Shown: positions 46,128 through 56,408 of the stretch, piece after piece
Numbering within the stretch: the first letter of the stretch is position 1
Layout of the letters: each line of letters starts with the position of its first letter
Origin: Amylostereum areolatum
Taxonomy: Eukaryota > Basidiomycota > Agaricomycetes > Russulales > Stereaceae
Assembly (NCBI GenBank): GCA_012932865.1
Contig: SAXG01000074.1
Span: forward strand, 124,001-188,000
Direction of reading: 5' to 3'
Length of the DNA: 64,000 nucleotides
Notes under the pieces: generated by a model
Database searches by the model: none
Seen by the model: only the letters and a program-made list of their open reading frames with translations
What the model was told of the DNA's origin: nothing
Position numbers and translations under genes: made by a program

Positions 46128-47550
46128 GTCGCGTCGTGTCGTTCGGTTTGTGGCGTGTCGTGTAGCGTATTGTTTCAGACCTTATCACGAGGCGATCGCC
46201 GCCGTGCCGTCGAGGTAAGGGGAGGAGGGGGCGGGGGGAAGGCCTACAGGTCGAAGGGGAGGTCTAGCGCCCGACGGCCCCGCCTGGGAGCTTATAACAA
46301 GTATGGCTTGCAGGCGTATAGGAAATCGATCCGGCGGCGGCGACGGCGGAGGAACCCCATTCGAAGTTTCATCTGCATTCGAAAATCGCCAATCCGCTAT
46401 CCAACTTCGAGCGGCCGAGGATCCTATGTAAGGCTACCGTGGTTGCTACTGGACTCGTCACGGTACACGCCGTGGTCGAGCACGAGGCAGGGTTTGGATG
46501 CGGGCACTGGCGCTGGTTTTTGGAAAGCTTCTTAGAGTTAGAGTTGGGGCGGGTGATAGCGTATTGCAGTACTACGTGCAATGAGGCGAGCAGAAGCCTG
46601 GCGCTTGCTTCCACAGAAGGCTCCAATTTGTCACTTTGCAAGTCTAGAATCGCAGGTTTACACCGTCACAGGTGTGCTGGTGCTTAGGTTGGAACTTGGA
46701 TACAAGACCCGTGAGCCGAGAGGAGGAAACGACTTCGACACGAGAGGACATGTGTGATGCCCGCGGAGGACTGAGACACGCCGAGCTCTCGGCCCCGAGT
46801 TCCTTCCTTACGTCATCCGATCCGATCTTCCTTCCGATTTTGATTTTCTTTGCTCGATCTTTGTTGCTCCAGCTCCAAAATTCTTGATCGACTGTCATCT
46901 GGGATCTGGCCATGGGTCGGCTCACGATAACCCCATCGACACGCTTGCTGCAGTGGCCCGTGGGCGGGAGACGGTCGCACCCAGATACATAGATGAGCGT
47001 GGGTAGCGGCTTGCGCGGGGGTGGTGGCTTTTTACGACACGCGCAAGCGCTGTACGTACCCTACTTACCCACATAACACCAAGGAATCAGCCCAACTCAT
47101 CTTCAGCAGGGTTCGTGCGAGCAAGGTGAGCATCAATGACCACTGACCACGCCATCAGCACACGGTCTGAGCTCTGATCGCACGCTACGGCCATTAACGG
47201 TGATGCAGGCCCCCTTATATGCACTAGCTTTCGCTTTCGCTTTCGCACTTACCATGTAAGTGGGCTCGAGTCGCACGCGCGGCCGTCACACGAGAGAATC
47301 GAGTCGAAGGCGCACACGGACGTACGTGGATCATCAGGCGTACTTATCAGTCGTCTCGCAGCAAGCGAGCGCAAAGCGGCGAGAAGCATGAAAGCAAGGG
47401 ATGTGCATGGTCGGGTATGGTATGATACAACAAAGGGGGGAAAGGACGCCGAGAGCTTTTGTGAGATATTCGTAAGGGAGACTGATAGTACCGTGCGACA
47501 CGAGGATCCAGCAGCGCGCCAGGCGTAGGGGATCCGCGGACGGACGACAC
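46128..47550. other. Intergenic, no gene seen
   Basis: It is the upstream region of the MFS transporter and downstream flank of the UbiA gene. It includes a short TTTCGC microsatellite near 47228-47245. No gene or RNA is supported. Confidence 0.35.
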
Positions 47551-48919
47551 TCACACGAACCGCATCCGGAGCGCGTAATCGAGCACCTAAGCCCTGCCCA
47601 CACGACGTAGCCCAAATCGCCGTTCGACTAGCCCCGCAACAAGAGCGGGAAAAAAAAAAGAAAATTCTTGATCAGCCCCCGCACAATCGCAAGAAACGAA
47701 AAGAAAAAACCACAGAACACGAGCGCAACGCGACGCACCTTGAACTTCGCGCCGCAATCCGCGGGCGCGTCCACGTCCCACGTCGCGAACTGCCACGCGA
47801 AATGCACCGCGGCGCCGCCGCACGCGATCGCGAAGTACGCGGGCCCGTGCGCGTTGAGCAGGCCCGCCCCGACGAGGCAGGCGAGGAAGACGAGCGCGAA
47901 GCCGACGAGCACGCCCCGGACGTGCGCGCCGAAGAGGAGCGCGGTGGACTTGACGCCGGCGCGGACGTCGTCCGCGCGGTCCTGGCAGCCGTACTCGGTG
48001 TCGTACACGATCGTCCAGCTGCGGGGGCGGGCGGAGAGGCAGCGGGTCAGAGGTCGGGGTTGCCGTCGGGCGGGCGGGAGCGACGCACCAGAGCATGCCG
48101 ACCATCATCACGTACACGACGCCCATCTCGTGCCAGTCGGCGGGGTTCGAGCGCGGGAGGACGGAGAGCCATGCGACGGGGAAGCCCCAGTTCATGGCGA
48201 TCCCGAGCCAGGCTTGCGGCCAGTTCGTCCATCGCTTCATGAGGGGGTAGAGTGCGTGGAAGGGGACGACGCCGAAGATGCCGACGAAGGCGCTGCGTTT
48301 TTTTTGCGTGGGTTAGTGAGGCGGAGAGGAGGGGGGGGGGGGAGGGGGAGAGAGGAGACGCACGCCGTCGGGTTCGCGAGCGCGAGCATCCCGAAGCACG
48401 CCGCGACGAGCACGGCGAGGAGCACCCACGCGCCCTTGACAGAGATGACCCCCGCCGCGAGCGGCCGATGGCGCGTGCGTTCTGTCCCCGCGGTCCTCGC
48501 GTCAGCCCCAGAGGAAGCGTGCGACGGGGAGCAGCCCAAGGACGCACCGACTTGTCTGTCAAAATCGATGTCGCAGATGTCGTTGATGACGCACGCGGCG
48601 CTGTGGAGGAGCGTGCTCCCGAGCGCGAAGAGCGCGCTCTGGGTCGCGAGGGCGCGCGGGGGCTGGCCGGATCTGTACGCGGCCATCGCCAGGGCCCATA
48701 CTGGGAACGGGCGTCGTCGGCGACGGTCAGAGGCGGCAGGGGACGTCGATGGGATGCTCCCGGGAAAGACGCACGGCACGGCCATATGACGAGGATGTTC
48801 CCCAGCGGGAACTTGTGCAGGCGCGTGAGCTGAAAGTAGTAGAGCGCGTACCGCCCCAGCGTCGGCTTCTCCTTGGGGTTGCGGTCGTGCGCGCCGGCGA
48901 GCAGTGGTTGGCTCTCCAT
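47551..48919 (-). CDS. UbiA-type polyprenyl transferase (COQ2-like)
   Basis: Membrane prenyltransferase joining a polyprenyl chain to an aromatic acceptor. Both Asp-rich motifs are present: NDICDIDFDRQ and YDTEYGCQDRADDVRAGVKST. Hydrophobic segments surround them (LFALGSTLLHSAACVI, GMLALANPTAAFVGIFGVVPF, AWLGIAMNWGFPVAWLSV). About seven exons. The start MESQPLLAG is favoured; a Met 19 codons upstream (48976) is possible. There is no convincing mitochondrial presequence, unlike authentic COQ2, so it may belong to specialised metabolism. The last exon begins SNGDLGYVVWAGL, then needs a 1-nt shift near 47590 to reach VLDYALRMRFV and TGA at 47551. Without the shift the reading runs on into non-homologous sequence. 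Confidence 0.85.
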
Positions 48920-50087
48920 GGTCGTGTCCCGGTTCGTGATTCGTGAAGGGGTATTGGGTCGTAAAGGGTATTGCAAGGTGTTACAAGGAGGCGGAAAGGC
49001 GGGGCGGAACCTGGGGAGGTCCTGGGAGCTCTAGCGTATCCTCCAGGGGCGGTAGAGTCTTATATAGGAATGACAGGATCATGATATGTTCGGTCGCGGA
49101 GGGGGAGGGTCGAAATTTGGGGACGTGGAGCGGCGCTGCCGCCTGCCGCGGCGGGGACCCCGGCAGAGAACTTAGACCAGGGTAAAGATCGGGAATCGTG
49201 ACGGGGGAGAGAACCGGATATCGTGCTCCAGGAATTCGCGAGCGCGTTCCTCCCTGTTTCTTCCTCCCCCGAGTCTCCAAAGCGTTGTGTGGACCGCGGT
49301 TGAGATGGAGAAGGAGAAGACGTGGGCATCGGATGGGAACACAAACCCCGTCCCAGATCAATTGTGTGATGCATGATGGAATGCAATTGCCATGAGTTCA
49401 CGTCGCGTTCGTTCCGAAGCGAAGTCGCCATGTCGAATTTGTTGGAAAAGCAAATCGCCCCGCCCCGCCCCGCCCCGCCTTACAGTTACGGCCTTCGAAT
49501 CGGCGCCGGACGCGCGGTCCGTGCCTCCCTGATTGATCTACTCCGGCCATCTCCCTGACGGGTCCTCCTTTGCCAGGCTGGCGTCTCTGAGGTCATCGGG
49601 ACTCGTGGGCGTTATTGAACGTTATGCGTCCATCAGACGGAGGGGCACTTGCGAGGGTTAGATCCTACACATGTCCTGATCGCGTCCTCGCCACACCGCA
49701 CCCAAAACTCTCACTAGTATGTACTATCATTCAGTCGTCACTCCGTCGGGACAACCGACGGCACAGCAGAGTTCGCACCAGACCGCCGCCGATCCTCGGT
49801 TCTTCCTCGGTTGATCCCACGCGGGGTGCACGCGCGCGCCTAAGCAAAGTCTTAGTAGTAGGGTCGAAGCCCGCAACGTGGCGCGGTGTGTAGAACGCAA
49901 AAAAAAAGACAAGCGCCCGCGCGTGCACGTAAAAAGCCTCGCGCCGTACATGTACATACACCCCATGAGTGGATGGCAATTGATAGGATATGCGCACCGC
50001 TTGTCCGAGTCACCCGCCGGCTGGCCAGAGGCGAACGCGGGCAGCGGATCGTCGGACTCGTAAGTATGCACTCAGTACTCAGTCGTG

Positions 50088-50145
50088 ACCTTCGAATCGG
50101 TCAGATCGGCCAGGCAAAGCGACGAGCAAGCGGTCGCGACGAGGG
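50088..50145 (+). repeat. 58 bp direct repeat, left copy
   Basis: It begins ACCTTCGAATCGGTCAGATC and is identical to 51145-51202, an offset of 1057 bp. The enclosed kilobase has no recognisable gene. The pair could be terminal repeats of a miniature retroelement (TRIM-like) or two dispersed copies. Confidence 0.85.
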
Positions 50146-51144
50146 ACATTGGGCCCGAAGCTGAGGTTCTTTGGATTCAATCCAATAATCTTACTAAGCT
50201 CATCAAGAATCGCTCGGCGGGTTGCTGGCTTAAATCGTGCTTATTGCGATCTTATCCTGATGTAGAAGGAAGAAAATCATGATATTTTCATTTGATAACT
50301 ACAGAGTATATGGGGGCTGCTACGGGATATATGGAGAGGGATGACAGGTGAGAGAGGGTTACCTGGGATGCCAACAAAGCAGGTGGACCAGACGGAGACC
50401 GAGATAAGACCAGGGAACCCAGTGAGCCAGGGGACAGAGAGCCAGGACCAGAGAGGAGCGCGAGCGGGACCAAGATCGCGAGCGAGGACCAAGACCGCAA
50501 GCAAAAATCGAGAGACCGAGAGTAAAGTTCAAGACCACGAGCAAAGTTCAAGACCAGGAGTAAAGTTCAAGGCCGCGAGCGAAGGTGAGGACGACTGCCA
50601 GCGACAACAAGAGGGGCGCCGGAGCATGTGCAAATCCTGAATGCTGTCGCGAGGGCAGGTGGGCGGTAAGTGAATAGAACACGCACCATGGTCCAGACTC
50701 TGGATGATGCCCACATGAGAGTGTCGAAGGGAGAGTCCATACCCAACCCTTCGTACATCCACGGAAACCCTGACGCGCCGTCCAAATCTCGGTACGTCGG
50801 AGTCGCCCATTACAGATGAGGGGTTATGGCCAGGTGAAGGACGGGGAGAAGAGAAGGACGTGGTGAGAGGAAACAAGGAGTCGAGGATGACTTGGCGCGA
50901 CGACGAAAATGAATACTGCTTACATAACCCGCGCTCGTCGCCGTCCATCGAGGACTCTGTGGGGATTGAAACTGAGAGGACAACCTGTACTCACGCTGAC
51001 TTGGGCGCGAAGCCGACTTTCTCGCAACGGATAATCGGAATGGCGCCGAGATTGAGGGGGTTGGATTGAAGCTGACACGATGCTAGCGTGAACCCTTGGT
51101 CACGCCATCAGACTCATCCGAATGGCCCCGCATAGAGTCATGCT

Positions 51145-51202
51145 ACCTTCGAATCGGTCAGATCGGCCAGGCAAAGCGACGAGCAAGCGGTCGCGACGAG
51201 GG
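51145..51202 (+). repeat. 58 bp direct repeat, right copy
   Basis: Exact partner of 50088-50145, ending GGTCGCGACGAGGG. Sequence diverges immediately on both sides. No flanking target duplication was recognised. Confidence 0.85.
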
Positions 51203-51321
51203 GACACAGCCTGAGGAAGATAAAAATACAGCAGTACTTACGCCACCTCGAAACAAATCAAACCACGTACTCTAACACGGTAGTCACGCGTAAAGTCAAA
51301 GGTACAGCCTACAACACGCCC

Positions 51322-53164
51322 TCACACATCCACATCGTACACCACCCGCGCCCCGACCCACGCGTACGGGTAGTTGTGCTGGTAAAAATTTCGAAGCGTG
51401 CGCCGCCCGGCCTGGCGCGGGATCGTCGCGTACGACGCGCCGAGCTGAGTAAGTAGGTAGGTCAATAGCGCGGTCAGCCGTCGAGGAAGCAATTGGCAAG
51501 AGAGGGGGAGAAGAGGACGCACCACCACCTGATGCTTCCCATCGAAGAAATCCGACGAATACCTGGACGGGGGACGCGATGCGAGCCGTCAGCGGTTGCA
51601 GAGACCCGAAGGCGTGGAGAGGTGAGATAAGGACGGCGCGAAACGTACCCCGAGAAGATGCCCGTGGGTTCGAAGCCCTCGTGCGTGTCGAACGCGGTCG
51701 CGGTCCACTCCCACACCCCGCCGTTCGTCCCCCGCACCACCTTTCCCTCTCTCACATCCGCCGTCGCCCTGTCCTCCCCAGAAACCAATCAGCCTCCACC
51801 GTTTCCAGGACGAGCGAGAAGGCGACCCACGGGATCGGATGCCACCTCCTGAACCCCACGTTCCCCCCTTCCTCCCCCTGCTCCCCCACCGCATCCAAAA
51901 CCAGCCTCAACTCCGCCTCACAAGGCACCCGCCCGCCCTTCGCCTGCGCGTACGCCTCCAAATCATCAAACGCGGCCATCACCGGCCACGCCCCCGCCAC
52001 CTCCATCCCCACCACCCCAAACGCCGTGCGCACCATCACCTCCCCCGCCCCGCCGCCCCGCACCACCCAGCTCGCGGGCGCCCTTCGTCCGCAGGCGGCG
52101 GGGGAGCGCCACCACGCCTCGTACGCCGCGTTCGTGACCGGCCGAACGTCGGCGCGGAACGCGCGCACGCGCACGGTCCTCGACGGACTCTCGTTGTCCC
52201 ACACGTACCCGCGCCCGAAGGCGTCGTGCGCGTGCGCGGGGTCGAGGTCGGCGGGCTCGGGGTCGTCCGTGCCGAGCGTGACTTCGGCGGGTCCGAGGAC
52301 GAGGGTGGGTGTGGAGCGCGGGGGGGAGCGCGGACCATTGCTTTGCGAGGACGGTGAAGGGCGGGGTGGGGACGCCCGGTGGGGGCAGGGTGCCGGTGCC
52401 GGCGCGCTGGATGAGCATGTACAGGAGCGTCTGGGGTGGAGAGATGGGGGATCAGTCGATGCGAAGGCGGGACGATGGCGGAAGCTGGAGGCCGACCTCG
52501 ACGTGGAACCCCTCGTGCTCGTACGCCATCACGAGCGTCCTCGCGAGCCGGCGCGTGAGCGCGTGGCTCGCGTGCGCCGTGCTCGAGGTCGGCGTAGAGC
52601 TCGACGAGGCGCGCGCGCACGCGCAGACGGAAGGCGTTGACGTCTTCGAGCGCGGGCCAGTCTTCGGCGCGGGTGGGCACCTCGGAGTGGCGCTGTGTTC
52701 GGGATCAGCCTCGGAAGGAAGATGGGAGAGGGGGGGGAGACGTACGTGGCAGTGTTCGGGATCGTCGACGTGCGGGTCGATGCCGCGCTGTAAAGGGGTC
52801 GTTGGGTAACACCGAGGTGTGCAAGGGGGGGCGGACAAACCTCGAAGATGTCCACGAACCACTTCGGTTCCGTGTTCTCCTCTCCAAGCTCCTTGCTCAA
52901 CAGCATGTCTAAAAAGCTGCACGACACGTACTGCCGATCAGTCCCGCGTGCAAAGACACGAAGGGAAAGGAGACACACGTCGGGATGTGGCCCATGTAAA
53001 ACAGACACACGTGCCGGAGGTCGATCGGCCGTTGGTGCAGCATCGTGCGGGGAATCATCCCAAGCGTGACGGATGTCCCAGGTGGCCCAGAGCGTTTGCC
53101 AGTCCGCGAGCGAGGGCACGCCGAACGGGTGTGCGGTTGGGTTGAGTGGGGAAGGCGCGGTCAT
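51322..53164 (-). CDS. EgtB-like iron(II) sulfoxide synthase (ergothioneine-type), frameshifted
   Basis: EgtB-type enzymes join a thiol to trimethylhistidine through an iron(II) centre. The N-terminal DinB-like part includes LADWQTLWATWD, VTLGMIPRTML, HQRPIDLRHVCLFYMGHIPT and, across an intron, DDPEHCHRHSEVP. The latter contains the HX3HXE iron-binding motif (HCHRHSE). Then come RRLARTLVMAYEHEGFH and TLLYMLIQRAG. The C-terminal FGE-sulfatase fold includes VWDNESPSRTV, NGGVWEWTATAFDTHEGF and GRRTLRNFYQHNYPYAW. Fungal Egt1 fuses this to an N-terminal methyltransferase, which is absent here. Three apparent 1-nt frameshifts occur (near 53074, 52570 and in a G7 run at 52320), so it is either a pseudogene or affected by consensus errors. 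The substrate could differ from that of Egt1. Confidence 0.75.
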
Positions 53165-53302
53165 GGAAAGAGGCTGGAACAAGAAGGGCGGATGGTAGAG
53201 GATATGCAACGTTAGTGCCGATGTGGAAGAAGAGGGTGTGAGGGTGATGAAGCAGGCGAGGTTGGCGGAGGCAAAGGTGGGCAGAATTGAAGAGGGGGGA
53301 AG

Positions 53303-53768
53303 CTACGATTTTAGTATTTTAGTCAGAGGGGATGCGGACAACGAAAGGTAGGAAGGAGCACCGACCGAAGGAGAGTCGATCATGACGGTGTTCAGATCGA
53401 CGTTCCCGGTCTTGTTATCAGAGTGGTAGTACACCGTGCCGTCTTCTGCCACACCGTCCGTCAGTCGTGCCTTGCATAGATCGACCAAGAAACACTCACC
53501 ACCATCACGATCCTCGGTCCACTTCAGACCCGCCAGATCGTCCGCGTCGAGCGCGTCCGTTGCCTGTACGAGCACATCGCGCACGTCGTCCTTCGACCCG
53601 GCACCGGTAAAGAAGAAAAGTTTGTCGCCCTTCTCCAAGCGTGCGCCTACGCTCTTCAAGGCGGCGACCTGGCCCAACACCACCAAGTACGAAGGGGGGA
53701 TCTCGACCAGGAGGGGGTGTCGAAGGTGTAGTGGAGAGTTCAGAAAATGAGGACGCGGGAGAAGACAT
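53303..53768 (-). CDS. Small hypothetical protein, frameshifted, possibly the 5' part of the EgtB-like gene
   Basis: ATG at 53768 gives a Ser/Thr/Pro-rich start (MSSPASSFSELSTTPS). An extra C in a six-base run (53694-53699) separates it from SYLVVLGQVAALKSVGARLE and KLFFFTGAGSKDD. A 53 nt intron (GTGAGT donor, GTGGCAG acceptor) then leads to EDGTVYYHSDNKTG and NTVMIDSPS. From there the frame ends at KILKS and a stop, or, using that TAG as an acceptor, continues in frame into the EgtB-like start. I do not recognise the family. Confidence 0.5.
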
Positions 53769-55156
53769 GGCTGTCGAGGTTTGTAGGGAGGATAGTTCGC
53801 GTCGCTGGCGATGGGTTCCAAAAGAGGGGGGGAAATGCAGCTTTTTATACTCGACAAGGGGGGCAGTTCGTACGTATACATGCACAAAGAGAAACCGAAC
53901 GCGAATGGGGAGACACGTACGAGTCGAACCAGGACAACGAGGAGATGCGATACGGGGAGCCGCGTCTTCCGGGGGGAGGGGACGATAACCGCTGAGGTCC
54001 CGCCTACGCTCCATGTGCGCCTGACGATGTTTCCCACAAGCCCTCCCGCCATCTATCTCCCTGCGACCTATCCTCGCCAATCCCCCAATTGTGCGAATGA
54101 TCCCGTTACCCGATCCCTTCCACCCCCGCAATTCCACCCCCAAACATCCAGTAGGCCCAAGCACGGCCCGTGACTTGACAGACGTTGACCAAAGATATCC
54201 ACGCATTAGCCAGACACGTACGAGGCTACCGCGTTTCCAGAACCGCAAATATATCCTCCTTGGCGTCCAGCATTCGGAATTCGGGCTTCGGACGTGGCCA
54301 GAATGGAATGAGGTCCATCGATAAGGCGATAACGGGAGAGTCGACGTGGCGGGAAAATATAACTGAAAGGGCTGCAGAGACGAACCGAGCAGAGCGACGC
54401 GTGAAGGTCCCTACGGTCGAACCGAACCGGCTTGGTTTAGATATGGGAAGTACGGGTACGGGAATGCAGAGAGGAAGAACATGCGGGAATGGAGGAAGAC
54501 GGGGGATGGACGGGCGAGGAGGAGGACGTCGGGGGAGATGGTGGTGGTTAGGAAGAAGGAAAGGAACTTGAACGCGAAGCGGGCACTCGGAGGACGATGG
54601 TGTGCTATGGCGCAATTCCATCACGTGGTCCAGCGTACGCGTCGGCGGGGCGCTTGTTGAATCCTCCTTTACTCTGAGTGCTCCGTACAAATATCTGGAT
54701 TCTGCACTCTATACGAGAATAAAGAACCGGGGGGGCCATATCTTCTTAACTGTGAGCTCTCACTCTTGATTCTCCTGCGGTCAATGCTGACAGAGAAGTA
54801 CACTAGTACCAGTAGTGGCCATCGCAAAGTAGTGTTGCCGAGAGGTGGGTGGGTTGCAACTCGAGTCGTGTAGGTAAGGCGCTCGAGGCATCTATAATGA
54901 CGTTGACAACTCGCGAGTGTACAGCGTTCCACGCGTATGTCGGGCATCGTGATCCTGACAGGACTGCGAGCCGATTCACGGCAGACCGACCTGACCATGG
55001 TCCGAACTTCACCGCACGAGTCGGCTGTGCACGTAGCATAGCGCAAAGCTCGCAGCTGGAATGAAGCGAATTACTTAGAACAACATAGTACACAAATTCA
55101 TTATAGTAAAGATGTATGGTAGACTAGATATGATTAGTAGGACATTGCACAGTGGT
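53769..55156. other. Intergenic, no gene seen
   Basis: Mixed composition with short frames. The left part should hold the promoter of the minus-strand gene starting at 53768. No repeat or RNA gene is supported. Confidence 0.35.
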
Positions 55157-55650
55157 CTAAAGGTCAGAAATATTGCGAGATAGAAGGGTGAACAGTTCTT
55201 CGGTTTCGAGCACCGAGTTTGGAGACTCGTTACTGCCCGATTCCATGGTATGCAGTGTGTCAAAGTCGAAGGAGGAAATGGAATGACGGCGAAGATCCTC
55301 TGCATCGTTAGCCTGCTCTAGCTCCGTTTCCGAGACCGACCATCTCGACGCCAAGTTAAGACGAGCCTGTTTGAACAGATATTTCAGGATGCAGGCGTTC
55401 CATGACGACGGGAGACAGGTGATTGCGTCGCATTGCGCATATCTCTTTACTTGAAGAGAAAACTTGCTCACACGGAACAGCCGAAGCTTGTACCGCGAGA
55501 GCGTCGAGAGCCACCCGGACAGGATAGGAAACTGGAGACGGCCATTGTTCTTGTAGCAGATTATTTAGCACGGGTAACGGGACAAAAAAAAGGTCGCACA
55601 AGATCAAATTGGTCTTCGACTTTTCTGACCGGTGCGGGCGGCCTCGTCTC
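55157..55650 (-). pseudogene. hAT transposase C-terminal fragment
   Basis: The conserved hAT dimerisation region is readable in two frames: VALDALAVQASAVPCEQVFS followed by SSKEICAMRRNHLSP and VMERL. A frameshift then leads to ACILKYLFKQARLNLASRW and an acidic tail ending LLSRNISDL. The N-terminal catalytic part is absent (only LLQEQWPSP just upstream). Fragmentary and frameshifted, it is a dead remnant of a hAT DNA transposon. Confidence 0.85.
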
Positions 55651-56408
55651 GTCTTGCGTTTTCCGCATCTGAGCCCTTTGGCATACTTAGTGACCACCAC
55701 GCGAGTCGGCGACGCGTTCAATAACAGTCACGAGCCTCGCGTCCTCAGGGCGCCTGTGCCGGCCTGACCCCGCCAGGATCGGCGGCGGGATCGGCGCTGC
55801 AGTGGATAGGACCTGGATGGGTCCATCACGAGTTCCCGCCTCGAGGCCACCTCGAGCTCAAAACGTGATCGGAACCCGTCCTCGAGTCCACCCGTCGCGA
55901 GTTCGACCCGCCCCGCGGCAACACTAGACGGAAGAGCGACGCCGGGTGGACTCATGAGCGATCACGACCATCGGCCCCCGTCCGAACGACGAGAACGAGG
56001 TGAGAATGGTCAGACATCGTAGGGGGGCATCTGGAGTCTCTCACGACTTTCCAGCTCCAACTCCTGAGCGTTACAGTACTCAAATAAAAATTATCTGCGT
56101 GTCTCAGTGACAAACAGTCATCTTGACATCTTCTCAAGCAACCTATGATTATAAACGGACAATGCCAGCTGTAGTCTGTGGTTACTGGTCCGCCTGGAGG
56201 CTGGATGATCCTAGTCCAGCAGTACAACGATGGGAGGTTCGCGCCGAATCATGTCGTGGCTATCGCCGTATACCGCCGTGTCCAAGGAGATGGGCGAGGG
56301 CGGCCGCCTATAAGAACTCTGGGCCTGCTCTAGCCCTTGCCCGCCATTATCTACTTATCTTTTCCACCCGTCCACCCCGCACGTTTCGACGCCTGGCAAC
56401 TCTGTACA
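55651..56408. other. Upstream region of the first flavin monooxygenase
   Basis: No recognisable gene. The last 100 bases before the ATG at 56409 contain a pyrimidine-rich stretch typical of fungal leaders. Confidence 0.35.

Larger units (their letters stand above)
48920..51321. other. Gene-free interval with a 58 bp direct repeat pair
   Basis: It contains a C-rich G4-type tract on the complementary strand (49457-49480), a purine-rich stretch of AAGTTCAAGACC-like short repeats (50500-50580), and the direct repeats listed separately. No gene is convincing. Confidence 0.4.

Noticed and set aside
50081..50145. TTCGAATC word resembling a tRNA B box
   Set aside because: No matching A box, acceptor stem or anticodon arm could be folded around it; the segment is simply a 58 bp direct repeat.
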